Shown piece by piece: positions 29,082-38,542 of a DNA stretch of 64,000 nt (positions are counted from its first letter, which is position 1; each line of letters opens with the position of its first letter). Made by a program: the position numbers and the translations under genes. The notes under the pieces were generated by a model. It worked only from the letters and a program-made list of their open reading frames with translations, was not told the DNA's origin and ran no database searches. This DNA comes from Symbiodinium microadriaticum (Eukaryota > Sar > Dinophyceae > Suessiales > Symbiodiniaceae): assembly GCA_001939145.1 (NCBI GenBank), contig LSRX01000462.1:30153-94152 (forward strand), given 5' to 3'.

Positions 29082-29605
29082 TCACATAGTGAGGGCATCG
29101 CTGTAGCCGCAATGTGCGGCCAAGATGCCAACGATCTTCTGCTTGTCGCAGGGCTTGCCATCTGGATGATTTCGTGTGCAGCAGCTGAACGCGCCGCCCG
29201 CAACGTCCAGAACTGCGTCCTGAGCGGCTGCGCGGTGAGTAGGCTGTATAAAGGCAAGTATGCCGCAAAGAAGACTTTGCAACAGCAGTCCTATCGAGCA
29301 TAGAAGCTATCGGAGATGTAGCCATGACCGGTGGAGCATAGAAAGGGTCTAAACTCTGAACTGACCTGCCTTCAGAAAGGGTCTAAGTTGACTTGCCTGC
29401 AGGCAACCCGCACAACAAAACTGCAAAGCCTGGAAAGACTTGCCCAAGCAAGAATGACATAAAGCGCCAAATTCAGCATGGCGACGTCATCAAAGATGGC
29501 CGCCCAGTCGTTGCTGATTCCGTCTTGGGTGCACATGAAGGCCTGTCCCGCAGGGTAAACCCTTAACCCCAGAAAACCCAATGGCCCTGAAGTATGCCAC
29601 AGCAA
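29082..29605 (-). CDS. possible fragment of a spliced gene, unknown product
   Basis: The least repetitive stretch of the window. On the minus strand, CGGGACAG (acceptor-like) near 29545 is followed by an open frame including CTQDGISNDWAAIFDDVAML. It runs to CTGCAG before GCAAGT near 29394, a possible GC-type donor. Downstream on the same strand the frame at 29282-29082 contains FSCCTRNHPDGKPCDKQKIV. I could not join the two in frame with one consistent pair of splice sites. The 168-codon ORF at 28751-29257 uses a different frame. The plus strand has its own GTGAGT at 29235. No family is recognised. Confidence 0.2.
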
Positions 29606-29989
29606 GCCCGAAAAGCATAGGTGTTTTGCAACAAGGGCTTCTTTGTAGGAGGCATTTTTTTCTGAAAGCCACTTCAGCTTGAAGATCTCCCAGTCTAGGA
29701 TTCAGGAAGTTGGGGTTTAGGGCGGCTTAGCTTTTCCGGGTTTAGGGTTTAGGGGTTTGGGAAATTGCGGAACAAAGTTCAAGACAACTAAACTCCACAC
29801 CCTCTAAACTCTCTGTATAACCAAAGCCACAACACCCTCTACGTCCAAAGACCTAAACACCCGAACTCGTATACTAAATATACCCGAAACTTAATTGCAT
29901 AACCCCCTCTAAGCAGTCTTCCCCCCAACACCTCAACATGGCATAAAATAAGTGGTGACATCATTTAAAAAATTAGAGGCAAAACCTAA

Positions 29990-30060
29990 ACGGCGGCCAA
30001 GAGTCTAGCCGCCCATCTGAGTTCCAGCCGGCAGTGCCTCAATGTGTTGTTGGCCAAGGG
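29990..30060 (+). CDS. candidate exon, unknown product
   Basis: An open stretch with LSSSRQCLNVLLAKG ends before GTAAAG at 30061. It follows an in-frame TAA, so an acceptor inside the stretch would be required. It is short and weakly supported. The minus strand is also open here (30005-30190). Confidence 0.1.
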
Positions 30061-30093
30061 GTAAAGTCGCAGTTTGCTTTCTGTCTTTTGTCT

Positions 30094-30206
30094 CCCAGGA
30101 TCGGTTCGTAATGTACTTTTGGCCAAAGCCCGAAGCCCTAAACCCTAAAAGGCTACTCCAAGGCTTTGTTCGGAATGTACTTTTGGCCAAAGTCCTAAAC
30201 CCTAAA
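30094..30206 (+). repeat. short direct duplication
   Basis: GTTCGTAATGTACTTTTGGC and GTTCGGAATGTACTTTTGGC lie about 74 bases apart, each followed by CAAAG and CCCTAAACCCTAAAA. Confidence 0.85.
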
Positions 30207-30513
30207 CCCTAAAAGATCTGTAATCTAGCACAACCCCCAAACACTTCGACAACCCTCACATCCACAACCCCACAATCCCAGAACTTGGCCCCCATCCAAA
30301 CCCCGGGATTCTAGCACGGAAATTTCGCAGCAGAAACGGGCCTAGCCTAACAACAACTTGATGAGGCTGAATCCTGAATTATACCCCCCCCCCCGCGCGG
30401 CTTCAACAAAAAAACAGGCATCCCAAAACCCGAAAGGCCTTCAGACAGCCCACATGAAACCTCCTGAGCCAAGGACTCCGTGCCCTCATGCTCTCTGTTT
30501 TGGGGAATCTCCT

Positions 30514-30855
30514 ATAACACCCTCATAGTCAATTTTTTTTAGGGAGCCTCCTAAACATCTCCAATCCCTCATGTTCTCTTTTAGGGGAGTCAACCCTCAA
30601 CCCTCAACCCTAAACCCTAAACCCTCAACCCTAAACCTTAAACCCTAAACCTTAAACCCTAAAACCCTAAAACCCTAAANATAACACCCTCATAGTCAAT
30701 TTTTTTTAGGGAGCCTCCTAAACATCTCCAATCCCTCATGTTCTCTTTTAGGGGAGTCAACCCTCAACCCTCAACTCTAAACCCTAAACCCTCAACCCTA
30801 AACCTTAAACCCTAAACCCTAAACCCTAAAACCCTAAAACCCTAAACCCTAAACC
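30514..30855 (-). repeat. duplicated overlap across a single N, with telomeric tracts
   Basis: ATAACACCCTCATAGTCAAT starts at 30514 and again at 30681 right after the N at 30680. Both copies continue through the same unique 80 bases and telomeric tail with few differences, consistent with assembly overlap. Confidence 0.85.
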
Positions 30856-30949
30856 AGATAAGGCTCCGAAACTCAGCTTTTCGAGGCGACACCACGCGCG
30901 GGAGGCGTAGGAGTTGATGTCGATGTTGTGCCTCTGGGTTTGGGGGTGC

Positions 30950-31170
30950 TTTAGGGCTTTAGGGCTTTAGGGTTCTAGGGCTTTACGGTTTTAGGGTTTA
31001 GGGTTCTAGGGTTTAGGGTTTGGGGGTTTAGGGTTTTAGGGCTTTAGGGTTTTAGGGTTTAGGGTTCTAGGGGGTTTTAGGGGTTTAGGGTTTTAGGGTG
31101 TTAGGGTTTTAGGGTTTGGGGGTTTAGGGTTTTAGGGTTTAGGGTTTAGGGTTTGGGGGTTTAGGTTTAG
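30950..31170 (+). repeat. interstitial telomeric array
   Basis: TTTAGGG, TTTTAGGG, GGTTCTAGGG and GGGGGTTTAGGG units. Confidence 0.9.
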
Positions 31171-31470
31171 GGTTCCGTTAAGGGTTTTACAAGCGGTTTT
31201 CATATGAGATGTTGTGCCTCTGGGTTTGGGGGATTAGGGTTAAGGGTGCAGGGATGTTAGTAAGTGCTCTGTGAAGGGTTCCACAAGCGATTTGCATGTT
31301 AGATATTGTGCCCCCAGGTTTGTTTTGCAGAGTTTAGTGATGCGCTGTGAGTTCTGCTATGTGTCATAAGGGATCTACGTGTAATATGTTGTGCCTCTGG
31401 GTCTGCTTTGTAGGGTTTAGTGAGTTCTGCCACAGGGTTCCGCAAGAGATTTACATATGTAGCGCTTGTA
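31170..31470 (+). repeat. minisatellite of about 90-100 bp, 3-4 diverged copies
   Basis: GATGTTGTGCCTCTGGGTTT, GATATTGTGCCCCCAGGTTT and ATATGTTGTGCCTCTGGGTC recur, each followed by a GTGAGTTCTG or GTAAGTGCTCTG-like segment and an ACAAGCGATTT-like segment. A further copy starts at about 30923. Confidence 0.8.
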
Positions 31471-31729
31471 AGGTTCAGGCCCTGTTCCTTCATTGACAGA
31501 CAGACTTTTAGGAAAAATCAAGTCAAAGGCTGTCTTATACGTTTCTAGACGAGTATAAAGCTTGAGACCGCGGGTTTTGTCAAACTGCTCGGTTTAAGGT
31601 TTTTCCGGCTTTAGGGCTTAGGGGGATTAGGGCTTAGGGCTTGAGGAATTGAGGCGGGTTCAGGGTTAAGGGTTTAGATGATCTATGATATATTATGTGC
31701 TATACTATCTATCTCATGAGCAGTTCTCG

Positions 31730-31822
31730 AAACTAGAATCCTTTTTAGGCTCCTTTGTACAAATGTGCCCTGCTAGGTTATATTGGGGACCTAAAAAGGG
31801 ATCCTAATTTAGAGAACGGCCC
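31730..31822 (+). mobile_element. family D MITE, diverged
   Basis: CAGTTCTCGAAACTAGAATC at the left; TATATTGGGGACCTAAAAAG and CCTAATTTAGAGAACGGCCC at the right. Confidence 0.75.
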
Positions 31823-31980
31823 ATATACTTTCTTTTAATACGTATAACAACAATATTAACTACTGATAGCAATAGCTATCATAACCATAACAAGAATAAT
31901 GATAATGGTAATAACAATAACAGTGATACAATAACAACAAAAACAATAGTAATCATACTAAAAAATACCAACACTAACTG

Positions 31981-32073
31981 GGTGGCAGCTCTGGGGCCCT
32001 GAAAAGTATTTATGAATAGGCACCACTTGTTGGAACCATGAAGTTTAAAAGACATTTTAGAGTTTCCCAAAGT
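31981..32073 (+). mobile_element. family T element
   Basis: TGGGGCCCTGAAAAGTATTT, TGGAACCATGAAGTTT and TTCCCAAAGTGCCACCTGG match 43560-43652 in order. A GGTGGCA/TGCCACC pair may be the terminus. Confidence 0.75.
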
Positions 32074-32090
32074 GCCACCTGGATAATACC

Positions 32091-32179
32091 GGGACCCGAA
32101 AGAACCTACCTTTTTAGGGTTCCTTATTCTAGTTTCTTTCTAGAAGTCCTGAAAGAGGGTAGGTTATTTGGGGTTAAAG
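32091..32179 (-). mobile_element. family J MITE, inverted
   Basis: GAACCTACCTTTTTAGGGTT + CCTTATTCTAG at the left and GGTAGGTTATTTGGGGTTAA at the right, the inverse of 7497 and 15849. Confidence 0.75.
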
Positions 32180-32204
32180 AAAACCATCTAGCTTCTCAAA
32201 GACC

Positions 32205-32395
32205 CTAAACCCTAAAACCCCAAACCCGAAACCCGAAACCCTAAAACACAAAAAAACCGAAAAACCTAAAAATCTAAAACCCTAAACTCCTAAATACCCC
32301 CAAAACCCAAAACCCTAAAACCCTCAACCCTAAACCCTAAAATCCCTTAAAACCCCTAAAACCCCTAAAAACCCAAAAACCCTAAAACCCTGTTT
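32205..32395 (-). repeat. interstitial telomeric array (CCCTAAAA variants)
   Basis: CCCTAAA, CCCTAAAA, CCCGAAA and CCCAAAAA units. Confidence 0.88.
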
Positions 32396-32459
32396 AGACC
32401 CAGGAGCCCCGTGTCTGCGTGGATGCAGGGCGGCACCACCTGGGCTCTTGTTAAGGGAT

Positions 32460-32690
32460 TCTAGGTTTTGTAGGCTTTGATAGGGTTTTTTAGGGCTTTG
32501 TAGGGTTTTATAGGGTTTTGTAGGGTTTTATAGGGTTTACAGGGTTTTATAGGGTGTTACAGGGGTTTATAGAGTTTAGTTGTTTAGGGACTATAGGTTA
32601 TGTAGGGTTTTATAGGGCTGTATACGGTTTTATAGGGTGTTATAAGGTTTATAGGGTTTATGGGGTTTAGGGCTCTTTTCGGGTTCTTGT
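32460..32690 (+). repeat. TTTTATAGGG tandem variant array
   Basis: GGGTTTTATA and GGGTTTTGTA units of about 10 bp, a divergent relative of the telomeric unit with TATA insertions. Confidence 0.8.
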
Positions 32691-32858
32691 TAAGGGAGGA
32701 TTATTTAAGTTACCAGAATGGGGATCTATAGCAAATACTATGGTTTCCCTATGGTAACTTAAACAAATAAGACCCTAAACCCTGAATGCCCTAAGCCCTA
32801 ACTACCCGGTATGGTTTCCTTATTATGGTCACTTAAAATTAAATCCCTTAACCGAACC
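32691..32858 (+). mobile_element. family R element
   Basis: GGGTTCTTGTTAAGGG at the left, mirrored TTTAAGTTACCAGAAT and TATGGTAACTTAAAC, a telomeric patch at 32772-32800, then ATGGTTTCCTTATTATGGTC and CCCTTAAC. Related to 33464 and 39985. Confidence 0.6.
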
Positions 32859-32919
32859 AGAGCCCAGCCACGGAGAGGAAGACGGAGCAGTAGGACGCGT
32901 AGACGGACCTGGGCTCCGG

Positions 32920-33175
32920 AGCTTTAGGGGTTTATAGGGGTTTAGGGGTTTAGGGGCTTAGGGGTTTAGGGGTTTTGGGGAAAAGGGTTTAGGGGTTTAG
33001 GGGTTTAGGGGTTTATAGGGGTTTAGGGTTTAGGGGTGTAGGGGTTTAGGGGTTTAGGNACCATGAAGTTTAAAAGACATTTTAAAGAACCTAGGGGTTT
33101 AGGGTTTAGGGTTTAGGGGTTTAGGGGTTAGGGGTTTAGGGTTTTAGGGTTTAGGGGTTTAGGGTTCCTTTAAAG
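32920..33175 (+). repeat. telomeric array (TTTAGGGG) spanning a single N
   Basis: Mostly 8-bp TTTAGGGG units with GTTTATAGGGG variants. An N at 33059 is followed by ACCATGAAGTTTAAAAGACA, which duplicates 32035-32060 from the family T element. Confidence 0.9.
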
Positions 33176-33463
33176 GCTCTCCTCTAAGGGTTCCTTGGAG
33201 GATACTGTAGGTCCCTTGAAGCGCTCCTGTGAGAGCTCCTTTAAAGGTTCCTGTAACGGTACTATAGGGTTCCTTTAAGGTCAATACTGGGCACGTGCTA
33301 AGGACTTTATGCTTTGTATAAGGCATCATAATTTAAGGCTCTTTATCAGTTTAGGATATCGTATGAGTTACCATAGTTTCAACTTCCCTTAAAAGCTCCA
33401 TAAGGGTCACGGAAGTTAGTTCGAGTTACACCATAACAAGGACACCACAATTGATTCCCATTC

Positions 33464-33584
33464 TGGTCTTGTTAAGGAACTTCCTTTAAGCTACCATACT
33501 CATAAAGAGACCAGAATTATGTACTTTAGATCTCCATCATGGTAACTTGACCCCTAGACCCTGGCGCCTTTAACAAGACCCCTG
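33464..33584 (+). mobile_element. family R element, diverged
   Basis: GGTCTTGTTAAGGAACTTCC at the left and CCTTTAACAAGACC at the right, with AAGCTACCATACTC and ATCATGGTAACTTGAC inside. Confidence 0.65.
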
Positions 33585-33659
33585 GATACGTCGATACCCG
33601 CACTCCAACTTCCTAGGAAAGGCGAGCTTCGGGGCTTCAGGTCCTGTGCCATGGAACAC

Positions 33660-33790
33660 CAAAACCCCAAAACCCCTACTTTAACCCCACCAAACCGAAA
33701 CCCCTAAACAACCAAACCCCACACCCTAAGCCCTAAACCCCTAAACCCCTAAACCCCTAAAGCCCTAAACCCTACACCCAACACCCTAAA
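33660..33790 (-). repeat. interstitial telomeric tract (CCCTAAA/CCCCTAAA)
   Basis: Degenerate 7- and 8-bp units. Confidence 0.85.
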
Positions 33791-33949
33791 GCCCTTCGTG
33801 CCTTGGGGATTTAGGGCTTTGGGGCTTCAGATCTTGCGCCTTGGGGTTTCGGGTCTTCTGCCCCGGGAGTCTCTCTGAAGAGACGACTGCAATCCTTCCA
33901 TAGGCTCAGGGACCCTAAACCCTAAACCGTAATTTTGGGGTTCCTTCTA

Positions 33950-34080
33950 GGGTTTAGAGGGGATTGAATTGAATCTAAGTCGCATCATTTGGGGTTTAGT
34001 TTTAGGGCTTAGAGGATTGAATTTAATCTAAGTTGTATCATTTGGGGTTCCTTTCGGGTTTAGAGGGGCTTTAAGTTAAT
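33950..34080 (+). repeat. tandem repeat of about 60 bp, 2-3 copies
   Basis: GGATTGAATTGAATCTAAGT, GGATTGAATTTAATCTAAGT and a partial GCTTTAAGTTAATCTA, each linked to CATCATTTGGGGTTT-like sequence. Confidence 0.8.
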
Positions 34081-34177
34081 CTATGAGTTACCAAAATAAG
34101 GATCTACAATGAATGAAACGATTCCTTATTATGGTGTAAAACAAAATGAGCTCCTTAACAAGAACCCAGCAAAATGA

Positions 34178-34423
34178 GTGATTCCAGACAAAGGGACTGC
34201 AGTTAAATGGTCTGGTCTAGAAAAGCTCAAGATTCCAAGCCCTCACCCTTACGGAAAGGCGTCCAGCGGCAAAGAGTTGATGGCGGTTTGCTGCTGGAAG
34301 GTGTTTCGCTGCGGAATGGAACCTGGATACCGGAGTCTGCCGTGGATTTTGAAATTTCATGCATTTAACAGGAATCCGCGTTGTTGCAATAAGATCAACA
34401 AATATAGTCAGAGTGATCCCTGA
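34178..34423 (+). CDS. 81-codon open frame, unknown product
   Basis: The frame runs without simple repeats from a GTG at 34178 to TGA at 34421-34423. It includes KGTAVKWSGLEKLKIPSPHP and SSGKELMAVCCWKVFRCGME and ends in basic, Asn-rich sequence. A TGA sits directly before the GTG, so a conventional start is lacking and an acceptor (for example GATTCCAG at about 34187) would be needed. The family R terminus CCTTAACAAGAACCC ends just upstream at 34168. The window holds few unique ORFs this long, but the length is within what I would expect by chance. Confidence 0.2.
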   Translation: MIPDKGTAVKWSGLEKLKIPSPHPYGKASSGKELMAVCCWKVFRCGMEPGYRSLPWILKFHAFNRNPRCCNKINKYSQSDP

Positions 34424-34601
34424 ACCCTGAACCGAAACAGAAGTGAACCATAATTTAAAGACTATCAAGAAACAGGAAGTAAATCTGTTGAGTCTTAATT
34501 ATACCCAAAGAGGGAAGCCCCAACTCACGCTGTCCCTTTGCAAAGACAAAGGCTCCAGGGTTCAGGGCTTAGGGTTTTAGGGTTTGGGTTTTAGGGTTTA
34601 G

Positions 34602-34735
34602 GATTTCGGGAAGATCTGGGAGAACTCAATAACCCTAGAATGCAGAGGCCTCGGTATCCAGAACAGGGTTTGGGGCATGGCATACACGAATTATGTAGGG
34701 ACCATAGGAACAGTGTCGATGGCAGACGATGGTAG
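34602..34735 (+). CDS. candidate exon behind a TTTAG|G acceptor, unknown product
   Basis: A telomeric unit ending GGGTTTAG is followed by GATTTCGGG, and the frame is open for about 43 codons to TAG at 34733-34735. It includes REDLGELNNPRMQRPRYPEQ. There is no simple repeat inside, and a TA/GT microsatellite starts just downstream. The protein is not recognised. It is the third island beginning exactly at a telomeric TTTAG. Confidence 0.17.
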
Positions 34736-34739
34736 AGAG

Positions 34740-34816
34740 ATGTGTGTACATATATATATATATGTATACACGTACCAGGTATTGATATCTATATATATAT
34801 ATATAGATACATATGC

Positions 34817-34848
<32 letters not shown>

Positions 34849-34850
34849 GG
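34740..34850. repeat. (TA)n, (GT)n and (GA)n microsatellites
   Basis: Two TA runs, a GT run (34814-34830) and a GA run (34833-34848). Confidence 0.95.
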
Positions 34851-34949
34851 ACCATGTTGTTCCTAGTCATCCATATGAGGTCTCCAACCCCCCCAATATC
34901 TAGAAAAAGTGAACAGCCTATCGCAGATACTGAACATTTAGACTGACCT

Positions 34950-35030
34950 TATGCTTCCAGGGACCTTATTATTAGGGTCCTGAAGGGGTGTAGGGCCCTA
35001 CCTCGACCGTCCTTGAAAAGGTTTATAGCG
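34950..35030 (+). repeat. dispersed repeat Q
   Basis: TATGCTTCCAGGGACCTTAT and GTAGGGCCCTACCTCG match 5031-5110. The CCTTATTATTAGGGTCCT part is partly self-complementary. Confidence 0.6.
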
Positions 35031-35847
35031 GCATTTGTATACTATATTGAGAAGCCCGGCGGAGCAAGGCTTTAAGTGTCTACGCGTTTGTGCACCAGAA
35101 ACCCAGCGAGTGTTGAAGCTTTACGGTACGTGCGGTTCTTCATAACATGACACACACAACTTCCTGAGATAAGTATGTACTGGGTCCCCATAGGGTACCA
35201 GTCTATGATAGGGCTACTCAAGCTTCGGACGTATGAGGCTGAATGAAACGTTGAACATGCAATGCTTGAAAGCACAGGTTCGAAAACCAAAACGCTAAAC
35301 TCTGAATCCAAATAGGGTTTAGGGTTTGTGGGGCCTGACCATCTTGCAAACGACAGAGTCAAAAAGCAAGCCTCCACATCTCTTTTCTGAATGTCGGATC
35401 GGACAAAAAACCCTAAACAAAAAAATAAAAGCAATCGGGCTGCTAAGAAGAACACCTAGACAAGAAGGACGCATTCCATGTGTATAAGGGCCGGAGTATT
35501 AGAAAAAGGGTTGTGGGGCACATTATGCTATCAATACAGAAAGGAACCGTGCGGATTTCTGGTTATGTTATTTATTGCATATGGTCAGCTTTACCATTAT
35601 TGTTTACTATGTTTTCGACCCCTGCCGGCTGGGGCTTTGGGCTCAGGGTTTACCTTGAGGCTCCATGTCCTCATAAGGTGTAAGGCTTCGGGTTTAAAGA
35701 GTGATCCATTAAACCCTGAAACTCACTTAAGCATTTCTCCCTAAAGAGCGGATGCAAGAGTCTCTAGGACTCTCATATACGACAAGACCCATCTGTTGTT
35801 TGCAGTGAGGGCTACTGTAACGGTTCATAGTTACTTTGGCGGTTGGC

Positions 35848-35957
35848 AATATAGGGGCCTTAGTAATTCGAATGGGATTTGTGGGGTATCTTATTTAGCA
35901 CTTATAATAAAGAAACCCGTTAAAAACTAGTTTTGGTAATTATGCAGATCCCCTATA
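35848..35957 (+). mobile_element. family N MITE, diverged
   Basis: ATAGGGGCCTTAGTAATTCG + AATGGGATTTGTGGGGTATC at the left, GTAATTATGCAGATCCCCTA at the right. Confidence 0.75.
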
Positions 35958-35976
35958 ACATCGGGGTTTATAGGTT

Positions 35977-36070
35977 TTAGAGATCTTCAGCAAGGGAGCA
36001 GTAGTCCACCCAGACCCAACTGCATTTGATGCCCCTCGTCAAGACCTCCTCCACAGCCTTGACCATGGCC
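35977..36070 (-). CDS. candidate exon with a WVWVDYCSL motif, unknown product
   Basis: On the minus strand CGCGCAG (acceptor-like, next base G) precedes 30 codons ending in TAA at 35979-35977. They include MVKAVEEVLTRGIKCSWVWV and then DYCSL. From memory, a Trp-x-x-x-Asp-Tyr-x-Ser-hydrophobic-Pro-Gln stretch recurs in many uncharacterised dinoflagellate and haptophyte proteins, and this resembles it up to the Leu. I cannot confirm that without a search. The expected Pro-Gln is missing, so an intron or decay would have to start after DYCSL. Confidence 0.2.
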
Positions 36071-36123
36071 CTGCGCGTTAAGGGGGGATCGGTTCACGGT
36101 TGAGGCTTCAAACTTGGCGGCTC

Positions 36124-36129
36124 CACACA

Positions 36130-36161
<32 letters not shown>
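36124..36161. repeat. (CA)n microsatellite
   Basis: About eighteen CA units followed by CCCTAAACCCTAAACCCC. Confidence 0.95.
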
Positions 36162-36162
<1 letters not shown>

Positions 36163-36382
36163 CCTACCCTAAACCCTAAACCCCGTCACCATTGGTCGCC
36201 CAGTCGGGCCGCTTCAGTGCTGCGGATCCCGCCCAACCACCCGAAGTAACATGTTGATGTCACGGGTTCGGAACATTTTCTAGTTTGCTGTGCCACTTCG
36301 AACGATTCACGTGCAGAAGTTTAAAACGAGTGAAGTAGACCGCCGAGGCGTGGCACGGCAGAACGTGCGTAGCACGCTTTAC

Positions 36383-36562
36383 ACCGTAATTACGGAATAA
36401 ACCTCAAATCATATGATACTAAGGGCTAGGGTCCAAAGTACCTATATAGTAGAATGTAGGGTTTCTATATTAGGAATTACTATTATGATTTGGGAAAGTA
36501 TCCCCCATAACAGTACCTAGGACCCTTTGGGTTTACTATGAAGGGGTACTGGGCTCTATGGG
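36383..36562. mobile_element. family A MITE interrupted by family B
   Basis: TACGGAATAAACCTCAAATC and ATATGATACTAAGG on the left, AAGGGGTACTGGGCTCTATG on the right, are diverged A arms. The B element occupies the centre. Confidence 0.75.
36429..36531 (-). mobile_element. family B MITE, identical to 25354-25456 inverted
   Basis: GGGTCCAAAGTACCTATATA ... GTACCTAGGACCCTTTGGG. All 103 bases equal the reverse complement of 25354-25456. The left outermost bases (CCCAAAA in the other copy) are replaced by AAGGGCTA, so this end is truncated or altered. Confidence 0.95.
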
Positions 36563-37139
36563 TAACCCTAGGGCTTCTGCTGCCGAAACAGTATAAGGTT
36601 TATTTCCCCCCAGCAACCCACCATTCAGGCCTAGTCTAAACATAGGCTACATTCCTCGTAGTGTATTTTGACATCGAAACAATTGAAACCGTATGGGTTT
36701 GGGGTTTAGGGGTTTAGGGTTCAGGGTTTAACCCCAAACCCTAAACCCAAAGCCCTAGTGCCAACCCTGGAATGGGCCAACCCTGGAATGGCAGGTCCTG
36801 TATTGTACGCCATCAGGGTCCGGATGCTCGAAGCTTGCCCACTGGTGGCTCAGGAATGCCACCCCTTCCTGACGACCGGGGTTTAAGGTTATCGGGATGG
36901 CACCTCGCCAACATACACGAAATGATTTTGCTGTGCGCCATCGGTCGTTTTTAAAATGTTTTAGGGTTTAGGGTTTGGGGTTTACCCTAAACCCTAAACC
37001 CAAACCGTTTAGGGCTTAAGGTTTTATTTTCAGGGTCTGGGACTTCAGAATTTGGGGACAGCAGATCGGTGGGACTCCCGTTAAGGTCTGGGGCTTTTGA
37101 GCTTGGGCTCTCCGACCTTTTGGTCTTTGACAATCCCAC

Positions 37140-37300
37140 CCTAAACCCCTAAACCCGTGAACCCCTAAGCCCCCTGAAACCCTAAACCCTAAACCCTAAG
37201 CCCCAAATCCCAAAAACCCCAAAACCTCAAAAACCCTAAACCCCTAAACCTCCAAACCCTCAAAGCCCTAAAACCACCAAAACCCCTAAACCCTAAAGAC
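37140..37300 (-). repeat. interstitial telomeric array (CCCTAAA)
   Basis: CCCTAAA, CCCCTAAA and CCCAAAA variants. Confidence 0.88.
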
Positions 37301-37303
37301 TCT

Positions 37304-37395
37304 AAACTCCCCACCTGTAGTTTCCTTTCTTGAAATAGTACCCCTTATACCCCTTATAGGACCCCTTATAGAGCCTTATAGATCCCTTCAAGGAA
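37304..37395 (+). repeat. family U repeat
   Basis: AACTCCCCACCTGTAGTTTC, TTCTTGAAATAGTACCCC and GGACCCCTTATAGAGCC, matching 7166-7315. Confidence 0.75.
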
Positions 37396-37479
37396 CTCTA
37401 AAAGCCCTAAAACCTCACAAGTTTGCTTCATGCCTGGGTCTTCGGAGCTTCGGACAACCGAGCGTGTGCGGCCCATGAC

Positions 37480-37735
37480 GGCTAAGGGTTTAGGGGTGTA
37501 GGGTGTAGGGTTTCAGGGTTTTTTTAGGGTTTTAGGGTTTAGGGTGTAGGGTTTTGGCCTTTTTAGGGTTTTAGGGTGTAGGGTTTTGGGGTTTAGGGTC
37601 TAGAGGTTTAGGGTTTAGGGTTTAGGGGTTTAGGGTTTAGGGTTTTCGGGCTTCGGGTTTAGGGTGTGGGTGTTGGGTTTAGGGTGTAGGGATTAGGGCT
37701 TAGGGTATAGGGTTTAGGGTGTAGGGTTTAGAGTC
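37480..37735 (+). repeat. interstitial telomeric array, GTGTAGGG variants
   Basis: TTTAGGG interspersed with GGGTGTAGGG and a repeated TTTTTTAGGGTTTTAGGG phrase. Confidence 0.92.
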
Positions 37736-37979
37736 TATGCTACACCGCCAAGAAAAGCCGGACAGTCCGCGAATCCACGGAAACATGCAACGTGGACAAA
37801 CCGGCAAACACACGTGCATCAACACATGAATGAAAGAATCATGTAGAAACGAAGGACGAAGTCATTGAAGTAGGAGAGGGTGGGAGAGATGCATTCATCT
37901 TAGCATAACCTTTTTACATCCGCATCCACTGACATACATAGATGAATTAGTCCATGTGGGTATCTGTCTATATATCCTA

Positions 37980-38200
37980 TCATTATCTACCTATCTGACT
38001 ATTCACCTATCCCTTCATCCATCTATCTAACTTTTTTTCTATGTATGTATCTGTGTATGTAGGTGCACAAGTTTGTGTGCCTGTCTGTCTATATGTCTGA
38101 CTGTATGTCTGTAGGTACGACTGCTTGCATCTGTGTATGTATGCCTGTATCCAGGTAAATCAGTAAGTATGGATGGACGTACGTACGTATATACGACAGG
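37980..38200. repeat. degenerate TATC/TGTA/TATG tetranucleotide region
   Basis: ATCTATCTAACT, GTATGTATCTGTGTATGTAG and TGTCTGTCTATATGTCTG runs, an old microsatellite. The His/Arg/Thr-rich minus-strand ORF is a by-product. Confidence 0.8.
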
Positions 38201-38316
38201 CAAACATGCTTTGATGGTAAGACAGAACGACATGTCAAAACGTCGCATCCCAGCATGGACGGGCGTTCGCAGAAGAAACCATCCTGAAAAAACACAGTGG
38301 TGTGGCACGAGTAGGA

Positions 38317-38430
38317 CCCAGAGAACCCAATACCCCTAATTAATTAAGGAATATAGACCTTAAAGTCTAGGGGCCTTAATATTATGATTTAATGTATATT
38401 CCTTCATCAAGGGGTATTGGGTTCTCTGGG
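38317..38430. mobile_element. family A MITE
   Basis: CCCAGAGAACCCAATACCCC to GGGGTATTGGGTTCTCTGGG, flanked by GA on both sides. GA is not self-complementary, so this again supports a 2-bp TSD. Confidence 0.95.
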
Positions 38431-38542
38431 GACTAGATATAGGCCCCGACAGAACAAGGTCGACTAGCCAGCTACTACTTAGGCATTTTATCGAGGGGTC
38501 GGAGCTCTTTCTGAGCCTCCCCCTGCTTTTCGGACCTTTCCA

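Noticed and set aside
28751..29257. 168-codon minus-strand ORF as a complete gene
   Set aside because: Its 3' end lies in a family F element, other frames of the same DNA look as protein-like, and the length alone is not significant. Kept only as part of a low-confidence spliced-gene note.
35072..35455. 127-codon minus-strand ORF with a signal-peptide-like start
   Set aside because: It contains a family E fragment (35188-35216) and TTTAGGG-derived residues, and another frame is equally plausible.
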